DNA of 64,000 bases from BP-464 sp963825415 (GTDB lineage Bacteria; Actinomycetota; Thermoleophilia; Solirubrobacterales; Solirubrobacteraceae): positions 744,001 to 808,000 of the forward strand of contig CAWGTD010000003.1 of NCBI GenBank assembly GCA_963825415.1, read 5' to 3'. Below are positions 25,576 through 34,440 of this stretch, piece after piece (position 1 is the stretch's first letter; every line of letters begins with the position of its first letter). The notes beneath the pieces were generated by a model, which was not told the origin of the DNA, did no database searches, and saw only the letters and a program-made list of their open reading frames with translations. The translations under genes were made by a program, and so were the position numbers.

Positions 25576-25923
25576 TCAGTCGGCCTGGTGGGCCTTGGCG
25601 AGCGCGGCGATCATGTCGCGGACCTCGGACTTCGAGCGGCCGTTGCCGTTACCGGCCGGCAGCTCGGCCCACGGCGAGGGTGCGAGCACCGCCGCCTCGG
25701 GGGCGTCGTCGCGCCGGGCGTCGACCACGACCCAGCCGTCCTCGCGGCGTTCGAGCGTCCAGTACTCGCGGATCACGGCCCGCCGCGCGATCGTCCGGCG
25801 ACGTCGGGCCACGGCTCGATCGCCCTGCTCCTGGCTGCGGCGCGTGAGCACGATCATGACCACGAGGGCCGGCACGATGAACAGCAGCGAGCCGACGGCG
25901 GTGACGTGGGCGAGGGTCGTCAT
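25576..25923 (-). CDS. Small membrane protein with Tim44-like C-terminal segment
   Basis: A 115-residue protein starting at the ATG that overlaps the previous stop (TCAT junction). One membrane helix at about 8-30 (VGSLLFIVPALVVMIVLTRR) is followed by a basic stretch and a segment REYWTLERREDGWVVVDARRDD. This resembles the second half of bacterial Tim44-like domains, where REYWTL...DGRW is common. The gene two positions upstream carries what looks like the first half of such a domain. The C-terminal tail is Pro/Gly-rich. Function unknown; the resemblance is by eye only. Confidence 0.55.
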   Translation of the reverse strand: MTTLAHVTAVGSLLFIVPALVVMIVLTRRSQEQGDRAVARRRRTIARRAVIREYWTLERREDGWVVVDARRDDAPEAAVLAPSPWAELPAGNGNGRSKSEVRDMIAALAKAHQAD

Positions 25924-27288
25924 GCCGAGAGCAACCAGAGTCCGAGACAGGTGAAGCCCACCATCACGGCGAGCATCCAGTACTGCGACTGTGCAGCCGA
26001 CCGGTCGTCGTAGATGACCAGGGCGCGGTCGTGCGCTGCCGCCAGACCGCTGACGTGGCCGGCGACCAGCGCGCCGACCTGCACGAGCCAGACCGCGGTC
26101 GTGCTGATCACGCCGAGGTCCACCGTCGCGCTCGCGGTCCCGAAGAGATCCGAGCCGTTGCCGAGCGGGTCGGAGATCAGGTAGCCCAGCGCCTGACCCT
26201 CGGTGACCAGCAGCGAGAAGTAGTGCGCGACCACGTAGGCCAGCGCGATCGGCACCAGCGAGTGGGCGAACCGGCCTGCCAGGTAGTTCGCGGTGCGCGG
26301 GCGCCCGACGTTGCGCATGCCGCGGGCCCCAAGGCGGAAGACCGCGGCGATCAGGCCGACCATGAGGAGCATTGCGGTCAGCCTGCCGAGGCTGGTCGGC
26401 TGGTCGAACGTGTTGCGCCAGGCGGTCGTGCTCTCCAATCCGTCGAACGAGGTGGTGCCGATCATGACGCAGACCATCGCGACGGTCCCGGGGATCGCCG
26501 CGAGTCCCGGCAGGCCCGCCAGTGGGCTGCGGATCGCCAGCCTGCCCTCTCTCCCAGTGCAGCGGCGAGATGCGGGCGAACAGGTTGAAGTAAACGCCGA
26601 ACGCGTCGGCTCGCTGCGACCACCGCTCGATGCCGAACAGGGCCATCCCTCCGAGCTGGATCGCCGCATAGACGATCGCCAGCACGGCCAGGCCGCGCGG
26701 AGCGACGTCAGCTGCCCACACGAGCTCCAGCGCGGCGAAGCCGAGAATCCCGAGGGCGGCCGGCCAGCGGCCGACCCGCGCGGGGTAGGCCAGCGGCGCC
26801 TGCAGGCGCACGCCGGCGCTGCCGCCGAGCGCGGCGATCGCGCGGGCGATCGCGCGCCACGGGTTGAAGGCCCGGAAGACGTCGCCGAAGAGCACGGAGG
26901 CGAAGGCCAGCCCGACCCAGAAGTGCACGTAGAGCACGACAGGCAGGAGGTTGTGCAGCGGGTCGTCCTGCTCTCCGGCGAAGCCCGCGTAGAGAAGCAG
27001 CCCGAAGATCGCCACGCCGATCGCCCCGCAGATCGGTTCGAGCAGCCGCGGCACGTGCAGGACCACGCGCTCGCGCGCCTCCTCGAGCCGCGGCTTGCTC
27101 CACAGCGCGGCGAGGCCGACGAAGGAGGCGATCAGCACGATCGACGCCGCCCACGCGAAGACGTAGCGCGGGATGCCGAGCGTCTCCTTGCCGTTGATCC
27201 CGTGCGCCGAGGCGGCGGCGGGAACGGTCAGCGCGAGCGCGAGCGCCGCGGTCATCGTCGCCGCGCAGCGTGCTCGCGCCGTCCTCAT
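25920..27288 (-). CDS. Multi-pass membrane protein, uncharacterised (frameshifted)
   Basis: With one base removed at about 26545-26555 the gene encodes 455 residues. A signal-like N-terminus (TAALALALTVPAAASAHG) leads into about ten membrane helices. Distinctive strings are NGKETLGIPRYVFAWAASIVL, PRLLEPICGAIGV, FGDVFRAFNPWRAIARA and, near the break, FNLFARISPLHWE. The C-terminal half has GLESTTAWRNTF and LVPIALAYVVAHYFS. I recall similar actinobacterial membrane proteins carrying the doubtful label fenitrothion hydrolase, but no catalytic domain is evident. It is coupled by ATGA overlaps to both neighbours, so the three form one operon. Confidence 0.65.
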
Positions 27289-27878
27289 CGCAGCCACCGT
27301 CGCCGCGGCAGTGGGTCGCCGCGCGGGGCCCAGCCGTCGAGCAGCGTCTGGACGCGAACCAGCACCTGCTCGTTCCCGTTGGGCGCGGTGCCGGTGCCCG
27401 CGTACTCCACGTCGACCCGGCCCTCGACGATGACCGGCGAGGCCCAGAAGTCCTCCCGGGCGGGGCGGGCTTGCTCCCAGCTGCCGAGCAGCTTCGGGTC
27501 GACCAGCCGCTCGAGCAGCGCGGCATCGCGCGCGTCCCAGGCGGCCTGCACCATGCGGAACAACTCCTCGGCGTCCGCCCGGATCTCCGCCACCGGGATC
27601 CCGTCGGCCGCGGCCGCCGCGGCCGTGCGCTCCGACCGGATCGCCGGCAGCTTCGGAGGCGCCTCGCGCCGGCGCCGGGCGATCCGCTGCCCGAGCGGGA
27701 TGGCCACCAGGACAATGGCGAGGAGGACCAGCCCGACGATGAAGCCGCCCGCCGTCGGGGGCTGCTCGTCGGGCTGGACGGGGCTGGTGGTGGTCTGGGC
27801 CAGCGCGTCGGCCGCTCCGAGGGCGCACAGGAAGAGCGAGGCCGGAATCGCCGCCAGCCGGGACACGATGGCGAACAT
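27285..27878 (-). CDS. Exported membrane protein with Tim44-like domain
   Basis: A 197-residue protein: N-terminal signal or anchor (about 5-27), a short Pro/Gln/Thr spacer, a second membrane helix at about 44-63 (GGFIVGLVLLAIVLVAIPLG), a basic linker, then EIRADAEELFRMVQAAWDARDAALLERLVDP. The last string is typical of the start of bacterial Tim44-like domains. The domain seems to stop early: the chain ends in RGDPLPRRRWLR without the usual REYWTL segment, which appears instead in the last gene of the operon. First gene of an apparent three-gene operon, divergent from the cyclic-nucleotide-domain gene. Confidence 0.65.
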   Translation of the reverse strand: MFAIVSRLAAIPASLFLCALGAADALAQTTTSPVQPDEQPPTAGGFIVGLVLLAIVLVAIPLGQRIARRRREAPPKLPAIRSERTAAAAAADGIPVAEIRADAEELFRMVQAAWDARDAALLERLVDPKLLGSWEQARPAREDFWASPVIVEGRVDVEYAGTGTAPNGNEQVLVRVQTLLDGWAPRGDPLPRRRWLR

Positions 27879-28046
27879 ACCAGCGCCTGGCGCGCATCCC
27901 GTTCGAACATTCGTCGAAGCCTCAAGAAAGTTGCACGCGGCCCGCTTGCTTTGCCCGCCACGGTCGGGTTAGTGTCGCCCCAGACGAGCCGAGATCCCCG
28001 CTCGCCACCTGCCAACACTGTCCTCGGGGACAAGGAGAATCTGCAC

Positions 28047-29149
28047 ATGTCGGCATCAGCCGCACCCGGCCCCCAGATGACGGAAGACTCCATCTGGTCG
28101 CGCCTCGCCGTCCATCAGGTTCCGGCGTCGAAGATCGTCGTCGTGTCCTTCATGTCGTACCTCATCAGCTCGGTGGCCTACCTGGAGGGCGCGCAGGCCT
28201 ACGTCGCCTTCGGCCTCGCGCTGCTGCCCTGGATGGGCATCGCGGTCAGTCGAGGTGAAGTGGGCCTACAAGCACTTCCACTGGTTCGCGGTCTACACGT
28301 TCATGGTGATCGTGCAGGCGATCCACTACAGCGAGCACTGCATTCAGGTGATCCAGTACCACCTCTTCAACGACCCGCTGCGCGAGTCGCAGGCGATCTT
28401 CAGCGACTTCAACATCGAGGGCGTCCACTTCGCCGGCGACTCGCTGCTGACGCTCGGCACGCTCGTGCTGATCGCCAAGTTCCCGCGCAACCCGTGGCTG
28501 TGGGTCGCGATCCCGTTCCAGATCGCCCATCAGGCCGAGCACACCTACCTGATGTTCAACTACGTCTTCGAGGGCACGAAGGTCGGCGGGCCCGGGCCTG
28601 CTCGGCACGCCCGGCGGCCTGATCAAGATCGCCGACGAGGGCGGGCTCGGCCTCGTGCGGCCCGACCTGCACTGGATCTACAACACGCTGTACACGATCC
28701 CGTTCGTCATCTCGCTCGTCTACCAGCTCAAGCGCACGTACGACGAGTCGCTCGACGAGGCGTTCCCGGACGCTCCGCTTCAGGAGAAGCGCGCGGCGGC
28801 GCGCCACCTGTCGACGTTCCACTACGACGCGGGCGAGCTCGTCCTGGCGCCGGGGAGCGACGACAAGCGGCTCTACATCATCACCGAGGGTGACGCCGGC
28901 GTGTACGAGGACCAGGACGGTCAGGAGGTCGAGGTCGGCCATCTGCATCACGGCCAGTACTTCGGCGAGACCGGGCTCCTGATCCCCGACGCGCCGCACA
29001 CGAAGATCATCCGGGCGAAGGGCAAGCTGTCCGTCATGGCGATGGACGAAGCGACCTTCCGCCACCTCATGGCGTCCTCCACGCTCACGCAGCAGGAGGT
29101 CATGGACGTCGCCCAGCACGGGTTCTCGCCCGACGCGCCGGCGACCTGA
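28047..29149 (+). CDS. Membrane protein with His motifs fused to a cyclic-nucleotide-binding-like domain (two frameshifts)
   Basis: Removing one base near 28249 and one in the CCCGGG at 28591-28596 gives 366 residues. The ATG has an AAGGAG ribosome binding site. About five or six membrane helices fill residues 25-240. Inside them are conserved-looking His clusters (QAIHYSEHCIQ, EGVHFAGDS, QIAHQAEHTY), spaced as in intramembrane metal or heme sites. Residues about 255-355 match the cyclic-nucleotide-binding/CRP sensor fold: GELVLAPGSDDKRLYIITEGDA, then HHGQYFGETGLL. The signature RA pair of true cAMP binders is not evident after GETGLL. I know no characterised protein with this architecture; a regulated membrane metalloprotein is an inference. 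Confidence 0.68.
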
Positions 29150-29185
29150 TCCGAGTCCCTACCTCACTGGAGAAACGACACTCAA

Positions 29186-29378
29186 ATGTCCGCATTCATC
29201 ATGGCAGCAAGCAAAGACCATCGAGGGCAACCCGCTCAGCGACCGGATCCCCGACAACACGACCCCGGGGATCATCTTCACCTCGATCGTGATCGGGGCC
29301 TGCATCCTGTGGTGCGTGTACGTCTGGTACAGGCACTACGGCCCGGGCGCGGCGGCGGACGACGCCGAGAGGTACTAG
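29186..29378 (+). CDS. Single-span small membrane protein (frameshifted)
   Basis: A 63-residue protein once the extra A in AGCAAAGACC (about 29207) is removed. It starts MSAFIMAASKTIEGNPLSD, has one membrane helix at about 30-48 (IIFTSIVIGACILWCVYVWY), and a short C-terminus ending DDAERY. CTGGAGAA upstream is a good ribosome binding site. It follows the His-motif membrane protein by 36 bp and a terminator follows it, so the two likely form one transcript and one complex. As it stands in this sequence the frame would run into an unrelated, long C-terminus. Confidence 0.6.
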
Positions 29379-29406
29379 GTCCGACCGAGGTCGGATCGCC
29401 AGATAG

Positions 29407-29447
29407 ACGTCACAGGTGCCGGGCGTCCGCTCGGCACCTGACGTTTT
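29407..29447 (+). terminator. Rho-independent terminator
   Basis: CAGGTGCCG (29413-29421) pairs with CGGCACCTG (29432-29440) around a 10-nt loop, and flanking ACGT adds to the stem. TTTT follows. A smaller perfect hairpin (TCCGACC-GA-GGTCGGA) lies just before it at 29380-29395. Confidence 0.75.
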
Positions 29448-29487
29448 CCCCCCAACGAATCGGCCGCGCGGCCGGGAGACACCTTTC

Positions 29488-31437
29488 ATGCTCGATCACC
29501 TCGCCGAGACCAAGCCGACCGACGGCCGTGGCGACGGCGGCGCGACCTTCGCGCCCGTGGCACCTGCCCGCGAGATGTCGGGCTTCACGCCGATCGCCGA
29601 CTACGGGTTCCTTTCGGACTGCCACACCGGCGCCCTCGTGGGGCCCGACGGGGCGATCGACTGGCTCTCGATTCCCCGCTTCGACTCGCCGAGCATCTTC
29701 ACGGCGCTGCTGGATCGCAGCGCCGGCCACTTCCGCGTCGGCCCGTACGGGGTCTACGTCCCGACCGCGCGCCGCTACCTGCCGGGCACCAACGTCCTCG
29801 AGACGACCTGGATGACACGCAGCGGCTGGCTGGTCGTCCGCGATGCGCTCGCCATCGGCCCCTGGCGCGAGGGCGCCGACTCCGGCCCGCAGACCCGCCC
29901 GCCGACCGACCACGCGGCCGAGCAGACGCTGGTGCGGATCGTCGAGTGCGTGCAGGGCACGATCGAGCTCGAGGTGCTTTGCGAGCCGATGTTCGACTAC
30001 GCCCGCGAGCCCGCGGTGTGGGAGATGAAGAGCGGCGAGCACGGCGGTCTCGCCCACGGCAAGGGCAAGCACCACCCCGGCGGCGAGGAGCAGGAGATCC
30101 GGATGGCCAGCAACCTGCGGCTGGGCATCGAGGGCTCGCGCGTGCGAGCGCGTCATACGCTGTCCGAGGGCGAGAGGTGCTTCGTCGCGCTGGGTTGGGC
30201 TGCCGACCTGGTGGTGCCCCAGACCATCGACGAGGCCGAGGACTGGATGGCCCAGACCGCGCACTACTGGCGCACCTGGCTGGCCGACGGCGACTTCCCC
30301 GACCATCCGTGGGCCGGCCACCTCCAGCGCTCGGCGCTGGCGCTGAAGGGCCTGACCTACGCGCCCACGGGCGCGCTGGTCGCCGCACTTACGACGTCGC
30401 TCCCCGAGACGCCGGGCGGTGAGCGCAACTGGGACTACCGCTACACGTGGATGCGCGACGCCACGTTCACGCTGTACGCGCTGCACGCGCTCGGCCTCGA
30501 CTGGGAGGCCGACGACTTCATGCAGTTCGTCGTCGACCTCGAATGCAACGAGGACGGCTCGCTGCAGATCATGTACGGCATCGGGGGCGAGCGCGACCTC
30601 ACCGAGCTGACGCTCGACCACCTGCGCGGCTACGAGCACTCGCGGCCGGTCCGGATCGGCAACGGGGCGTACTCGCAGCGCCAGAACGACGTCTTCGGCG
30701 CCGTGATCGACTCGGTGTACCTGCACACCAAGCGGCGCAACCACATGCCGCACGACCTCTGGCCGCTCGTCCAGGCGCAGGTCGAGTGCGCGGCGCGCAA
30801 CTGGAAGGAGCCCGACCAGGGGATCTGGGAGGCGCGCGGCGAGCCCAAGCACTACACGTCGTCGAAGCTGATGAGCTGGGTCGCGATGGACCGCGGCGCG
30901 CGGTTGGCCGAGATCTACGGCGACCCGGAGCTGGCGGCCAGCTGGCAGTCGACGGCCGACGAGATCCGCGACGAGATCCTCACCAAGGGCGTCAGCGAGC
31001 GCGGTGTCTTCAGGCAGCACTACGAGACCGACGCGCTGGACGCCTCGCTGCTGCTGATGCCGATCGTGCGCTTCCTGCCGCGTGAGGACCCGCGGCTCTG
31101 CGCCACGATCCGCGCGATCGCCGACGAGCTGACCGAGCACGGGCTCGTCCTGCGCTACATGGTCGAGGAGACCGACGACGGGCTCTCGGGCAAGGAGGGC
31201 ACGTTCGCGATCTGCTCGTTCTGGCTGGTCTCGGCGCTGTCGGAGATCGGCGAGAAGGCGCGCGCGAAGGACCTCTGCGAGAAGCTGCTGTCGCTCGCCT
31301 CGCCGCTGAGCCTCTACGGCGAGGAGATCGAGGCCGACACCGGCCGGCATCTGGGCAACTTCCCGCAGGCGTTCACGCACCTGGCCCTGATCAACGCCGT
31401 GCAGCACATCATCGAGGACGAGGTCGCCGGCCGCTAG
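29488..31437 (+). CDS. GH15 family glucoamylase/trehalase-like glycoside hydrolase
   Basis: A 649-residue cytoplasmic protein with the two-part layout of bacterial GH15 enzymes. The N-terminal beta-sandwich domain begins at IADYGFLSDCHTGALVGPDG, and an (alpha/alpha)6 barrel follows. Barrel strings are ERNWDYRYTWMRDATFTLYAL (substrate site), KEGTFAICSFWLV (likely acid Glu) and EADTGRHLGNFPQAFTHLALI. GH15 members of this type in mycobacteria are trehalases; others are glucoamylases or glucodextranases. The ATG has GGGAGA upstream. An otsB homologue is 10 kb away, which mildly supports trehalose as substrate. Confidence 0.85.
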   Translation: MLDHLAETKPTDGRGDGGATFAPVAPAREMSGFTPIADYGFLSDCHTGALVGPDGAIDWLSIPRFDSPSIFTALLDRSAGHFRVGPYGVYVPTARRYLPGTNVLETTWMTRSGWLVVRDALAIGPWREGADSGPQTRPPTDHAAEQTLVRIVECVQGTIELEVLCEPMFDYAREPAVWEMKSGEHGGLAHGKGKHHPGGEEQEIRMASNLRLGIEGSRVRARHTLSEGERCFVALGWAADLVVPQTIDEAEDWMAQTAHYWRTWLADGDFPDHPWAGHLQRSALALKGLTYAPTGALVAALTTSLPETPGGERNWDYRYTWMRDATFTLYALHALGLDWEADDFMQFVVDLECNEDGSLQIMYGIGGERDLTELTLDHLRGYEHSRPVRIGNGAYSQRQNDVFGAVIDSVYLHTKRRNHMPHDLWPLVQAQVECAARNWKEPDQGIWEARGEPKHYTSSKLMSWVAMDRGARLAEIYGDPELAASWQSTADEIRDEILTKGVSERGVFRQHYETDALDASLLLMPIVRFLPREDPRLCATIRAIADELTEHGLVLRYMVEETDDGLSGKEGTFAICSFWLVSALSEIGEKARAKDLCEKLLSLASPLSLYGEEIEADTGRHLGNFPQAFTHLALINAVQHIIEDEVAGR

Positions 31438-32048
31438 GCGGCCGCTTTCGTCCAGAGCGCGCCGGTCAGCACCCCGGCGGCTTCCACGATCAGCAACCCG
31501 ATCGCGGCGTGCGGGCTGGCGAACGCCAGCCCCGCCGCGGCGGCCGCGACGAGCGGCACGACCAGCAGGTGATGACGTGCCACCCAGCGCAGGCGGTCGA
31601 GCGAGGAGGTCGCGAGCTGGTCGCGCTGAATCGCGTGGCGGGCGAGCCCGCCGAGCGCGACCGCCGTGACGCCGAGCAGCGCCGCCATGAGGACCATCGA
31701 CCAGCCGTCGTCGAAGTCGGTGGTGCCCACCAGGGACGACGCGAACGGAAGCAGCGAGACGAGCCCGAGCAGGACCAGGTTCAGCACCAGCGTGTCGAGG
31801 TCGCAGCGCCTCAGGTCGGCGAGCACCTCGTGGTGGATGACCCACACGCGGGCGACGATGAGGAAGCTCAGCACCCACGCGAGGAACGGGATCCCGAGAT
31901 CGACCAGCGACTCCAGCGTGTCGGCCCCCTGCGCCTCGTCGGGGACCTTGATGTCGAGGACGAGCAGCGTCAGCACGACGGCGAATACGCCGTCGCTCAA
32001 CGCTGCGAGCCGGGAGGTGTCGTACGTCGCCACCTCCCGGGATCGCAT
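31434..32048 (-). CDS. TMEM175-family potassium channel-like protein
   Basis: A 204-residue membrane protein with six predicted helices. The first contains RLAALSDGVFAVVLTLLVLDIKVP, the family hallmark (R..xFSDGVFA). Bacterial TMEM175 proteins form K+-selective leak channels without a TVGYG filter. The Phe in the FSDG motif is Leu here (ALSDG). It starts 2 bp after the GMC oxidoreductase stop, so it is likely the last gene of the SDR-GMC operon. Convergent with GH15. Confidence 0.82.
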   Translation of the reverse strand: MRSREVATYDTSRLAALSDGVFAVVLTLLVLDIKVPDEAQGADTLESLVDLGIPFLAWVLSFLIVARVWVIHHEVLADLRRCDLDTLVLNLVLLGLVSLLPFASSLVGTTDFDDGWSMVLMAALLGVTAVALGGLARHAIQRDQLATSSLDRLRWVARHHLLVVPLVAAAAAGLAFASPHAAIGLLIVEAAGVLTGALWTKAAA

Positions 32049-32050
32049 GC

Positions 32051-33619
32051 CTACGCGAGCCGCTCCGCGATCCGGTCGCCGACGCGCAGGGCGTTGGCGA
32101 TGATCGTCAGCGCGGGGTTGACCGCGCCGCTGGACGGGAAGAAGCCGCCGTCGACGACGTAGAGGTTGTCGACGTCGTGCGCCTTGCAGTCGATGTCGAG
32201 AACCGAGTTGGCCGGGTCGGTGCCGAACACCGTCGTGCCGCACTGGTGCGCCGTGCCGCCGATCGGGATCTTCAGCCCGAGGTACAGCGCCCGCGGCAAC
32301 AGGTGCGGGTGGATGTCGAGGTCGTCGAGCTTCTCGTGCAGCTTCTTGCGCAGCCGCTTGGCCGACTCGGCGTTGGACTCCTCGAGGTGCAGGTTGACCT
32401 TGCCCTCGGCGTCGTAGAACACCCGGTTCTCGCGCTTGGGCAGGTCCTCGGTCGTCAGCCAGAAGTCGACCCCGTGGCGTGCGATCTGCGCGAGCGGGAT
32501 CTTCGGCTTCCAGATCGCCCAGCTCGGCGCCTCGGCGTGGATCATGTTCGCGTCGGACTTGCCGAGCATCTGCACCGCGCCCAGCGGGAAGCCGAAGTCG
32601 TCGCCGGAATCCGAGTAGTAGTCGTTGAAGCCCAGCGTCTTCTGGAACTTCGTCTCGTTCGGCTCCTTCGACACGGCCATGAACGCCGAGTTGTTGTGCC
32701 GCATGTAGTTGCGCCCGACCAGGTCGGAGCTGTTGGCCAGGCCGTTGGGATGCGCGTCGCTGCGCGAGCGCAGCAGCAGCAGGGCGGAGTTGATCGCGCC
32801 CGCCGAGGACACCACGATGTTGGCCGAGAACCGCTCCTCGCCCGACTCGGTCTGGACGACCACGCCGGTCGCCGTCCGGCCGGTGTCGTCGGTCTCGATC
32901 TGGGTCACGAGAGCATTGGTCAGCAGCGTGACGTTGCTGTGCTCGAGCGCGGGCTCGATGCACATCACCTGCGAGTCCGCCTTGCCCTTGACCAGGCACG
33001 GGAAGCCGTCGAACGTCGGGCAGCGGATGCACGTCGAGGTGTGCAGCAGCTCGCCATCGGCGTTCTCGTCGAGCTTGATTCCGACCGGGGCGTGGTAGGG
33101 GTGCATCCCGATCCGGTCGAGGTCGTCGTGGAGCTTCTGGATGCGCGGCTCGTGGCTGACCGCCGGGTAGGGGTAGGGATCGCCGGGCGGATCGGTCGGG
33201 TCCTCGCCGCGGTTGCCGTGGACCATGTAGAGGTTCTCGCCCTCGGCGTAGTAGGGCGCGAGGTCCTGATAGCCCAGCGGCCACGCCGGCGAGGTGCCGT
33301 CGTGGTGCTGGATCTGGCCGAAGTCCGTCTCGCGCAGCCGGAACAGCGCGGCGCCGTAGAACTTCGTGTTGCCGCCCACGTAGTAGTTGATGCCGGGGTG
33401 GAACTCGTTGCCGTCGGGGCCGTACCAGGTCTCGTCGGCGACGTAGCGGCCCTCGACGAACACCGCGTGGGAGTCCCAGTTCTCGAGCTCGCGCGGGCAC
33501 CAGTCGCCGCGCTCGAGCACGAGGATCCGCTTGCCCGTGGGGGCCAGGCGGTGGGCGAGCGTCCCGCCGCCCGCGCCCGTGCCGATGATGATGACGTCGT
33601 AGTCGTTGCCTTCGGCCAT
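32051..33619 (-). CDS. GMC-family FAD-dependent oxidoreductase
   Basis: A 522-residue flavoenzyme. The dinucleotide motif is IIIGTGAGGGTLAHRLA at about 10-26. The GMC landmark NYYVGGNTKFYGAALFR follows, and the C-terminal active-site region is GTAHQCGTTVFGTDPANSVLD and PSSGAVNPALTIIANALR, with the His and Asn of GMC enzymes. A Cys-containing stretch TCIRCPTFDGFPC lies mid-chain. Family members oxidise alcohols or sugars; which one is unknown. It is 10 bp downstream of an SDR gene, suggesting sequential oxidation of one substrate, perhaps a polyol or sugar. Confidence 0.85.
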   Translation of the reverse strand: MAEGNDYDVIIIGTGAGGGTLAHRLAPTGKRILVLERGDWCPRELENWDSHAVFVEGRYVADETWYGPDGNEFHPGINYYVGGNTKFYGAALFRLRETDFGQIQHHDGTSPAWPLGYQDLAPYYAEGENLYMVHGNRGEDPTDPPGDPYPYPAVSHEPRIQKLHDDLDRIGMHPYHAPVGIKLDENADGELLHTSTCIRCPTFDGFPCLVKGKADSQVMCIEPALEHSNVTLLTNALVTQIETDDTGRTATGVVVQTESGEERFSANIVVSSAGAINSALLLLRSRSDAHPNGLANSSDLVGRNYMRHNNSAFMAVSKEPNETKFQKTLGFNDYYSDSGDDFGFPLGAVQMLGKSDANMIHAEAPSWAIWKPKIPLAQIARHGVDFWLTTEDLPKRENRVFYDAEGKVNLHLEESNAESAKRLRKKLHEKLDDLDIHPHLLPRALYLGLKIPIGGTAHQCGTTVFGTDPANSVLDIDCKAHDVDNLYVVDGGFFPSSGAVNPALTIIANALRVGDRIAERLA

Positions 33620-33629
33620 TGCGGTGTCC

Positions 33630-34400
33630 TCAGATGAACTTCGGGTAGGTCGACATGCCACCGTCCGCGACGAGCGTGGTGCCCGTGATGTAGGAGCCCT
33701 CGTCGCTGCAGGCGAACGCGACGACCGCGGCGATCTCCTCGGGCTGGCCGAAGCGGCCGAGCGGGATCTCCTCCTCGACGGCGTGCTTCATCTCGGGGTC
33801 GTCGAGCACGAAGTCGTTGATCGGCGTGGCGATCGCGCCCGGGGCGACGTTGAAGACCCGGATCTGCTGCGGGGCCCACTCGCGGGCGGCGGTCTGCATG
33901 AGCAGCTTCAGGCCGCCCTTGGTCGCGCAGTAGTGGGCGAAGCCCGGCCACGGGATGAACTCGTGGACGCTCGACATGTTGCAGATCACGCCGCCGGAGT
34001 CCTTCATCCGGTTGGCGGCCTCGCGCATGCACAGGAACGAGCCGGTGAGGTTCGTGCGCAGGACGCGGTCCCAGTCCTTCAGCGGCATCTCCATCGTCGG
34101 CACCTGGTTCTCGATGCCGGCGTTGTTGACGTGGATATGGAGGGCGCCCCACTCGTCGACCGCCGCTGCGATCAGCTTCTTGGCGTCATCCTCGCTGCCC
34201 ACGTCGGCCTGGACGGCGATCGCCTTGCCGCCGGCCTTCTCGCACTCCCCGATGACCTCCTGAGCCGCCGGCTCCTCCTTCTCGGAGTAGTAGTTGATGA
34301 CGACGTTGGCGCCCTCCTGGGCAAAGCGGATGGCGCACGACCGGCCGATGCCGCTCGAGGAGCCGGTGATGATCGCGTTACGTCCTTCGAGCAGGGGCAT
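33630..34400 (-). CDS. Short-chain dehydrogenase/reductase (glucose 1-dehydrogenase-like)
   Basis: A 256-residue classical SDR: cofactor motif TGSSSGIG (12-19), NNAG at 92-95, catalytic Ser143/144, Tyr157 and Lys161 in YCATK, and the C-terminal GTTLVADGGMS. The segment INYYSEKEEPAAQEV after the second strand resembles glucose 1-dehydrogenase relatives that accept NAD(P). The GGAGGT ribosome binding site lies 10 nt before the ATG. First gene of a run with the GMC oxidoreductase and TMEM175 genes. Confidence 0.9.
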   Translation of the reverse strand: MPLLEGRNAIITGSSSGIGRSCAIRFAQEGANVVINYYSEKEEPAAQEVIGECEKAGGKAIAVQADVGSEDDAKKLIAAAVDEWGALHIHVNNAGIENQVPTMEMPLKDWDRVLRTNLTGSFLCMREAANRMKDSGGVICNMSSVHEFIPWPGFAHYCATKGGLKLLMQTAAREWAPQQIRVFNVAPGAIATPINDFVLDDPEMKHAVEEEIPLGRFGQPEEIAAVVAFACSDEGSYITGTTLVADGGMSTYPKFI

Positions 34401-34440
34401 TTCGGGTGCTACCTCCGTGGGGGGAAGTTGGTGTTCGAGG

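Noticed and set aside
29410..31878. An 822-codon minus-strand frame opposite GH15 that reads into TMEM175
   Set aside because: The GH15 gene has full motifs and a ribosome binding site. The antisense frame has none.
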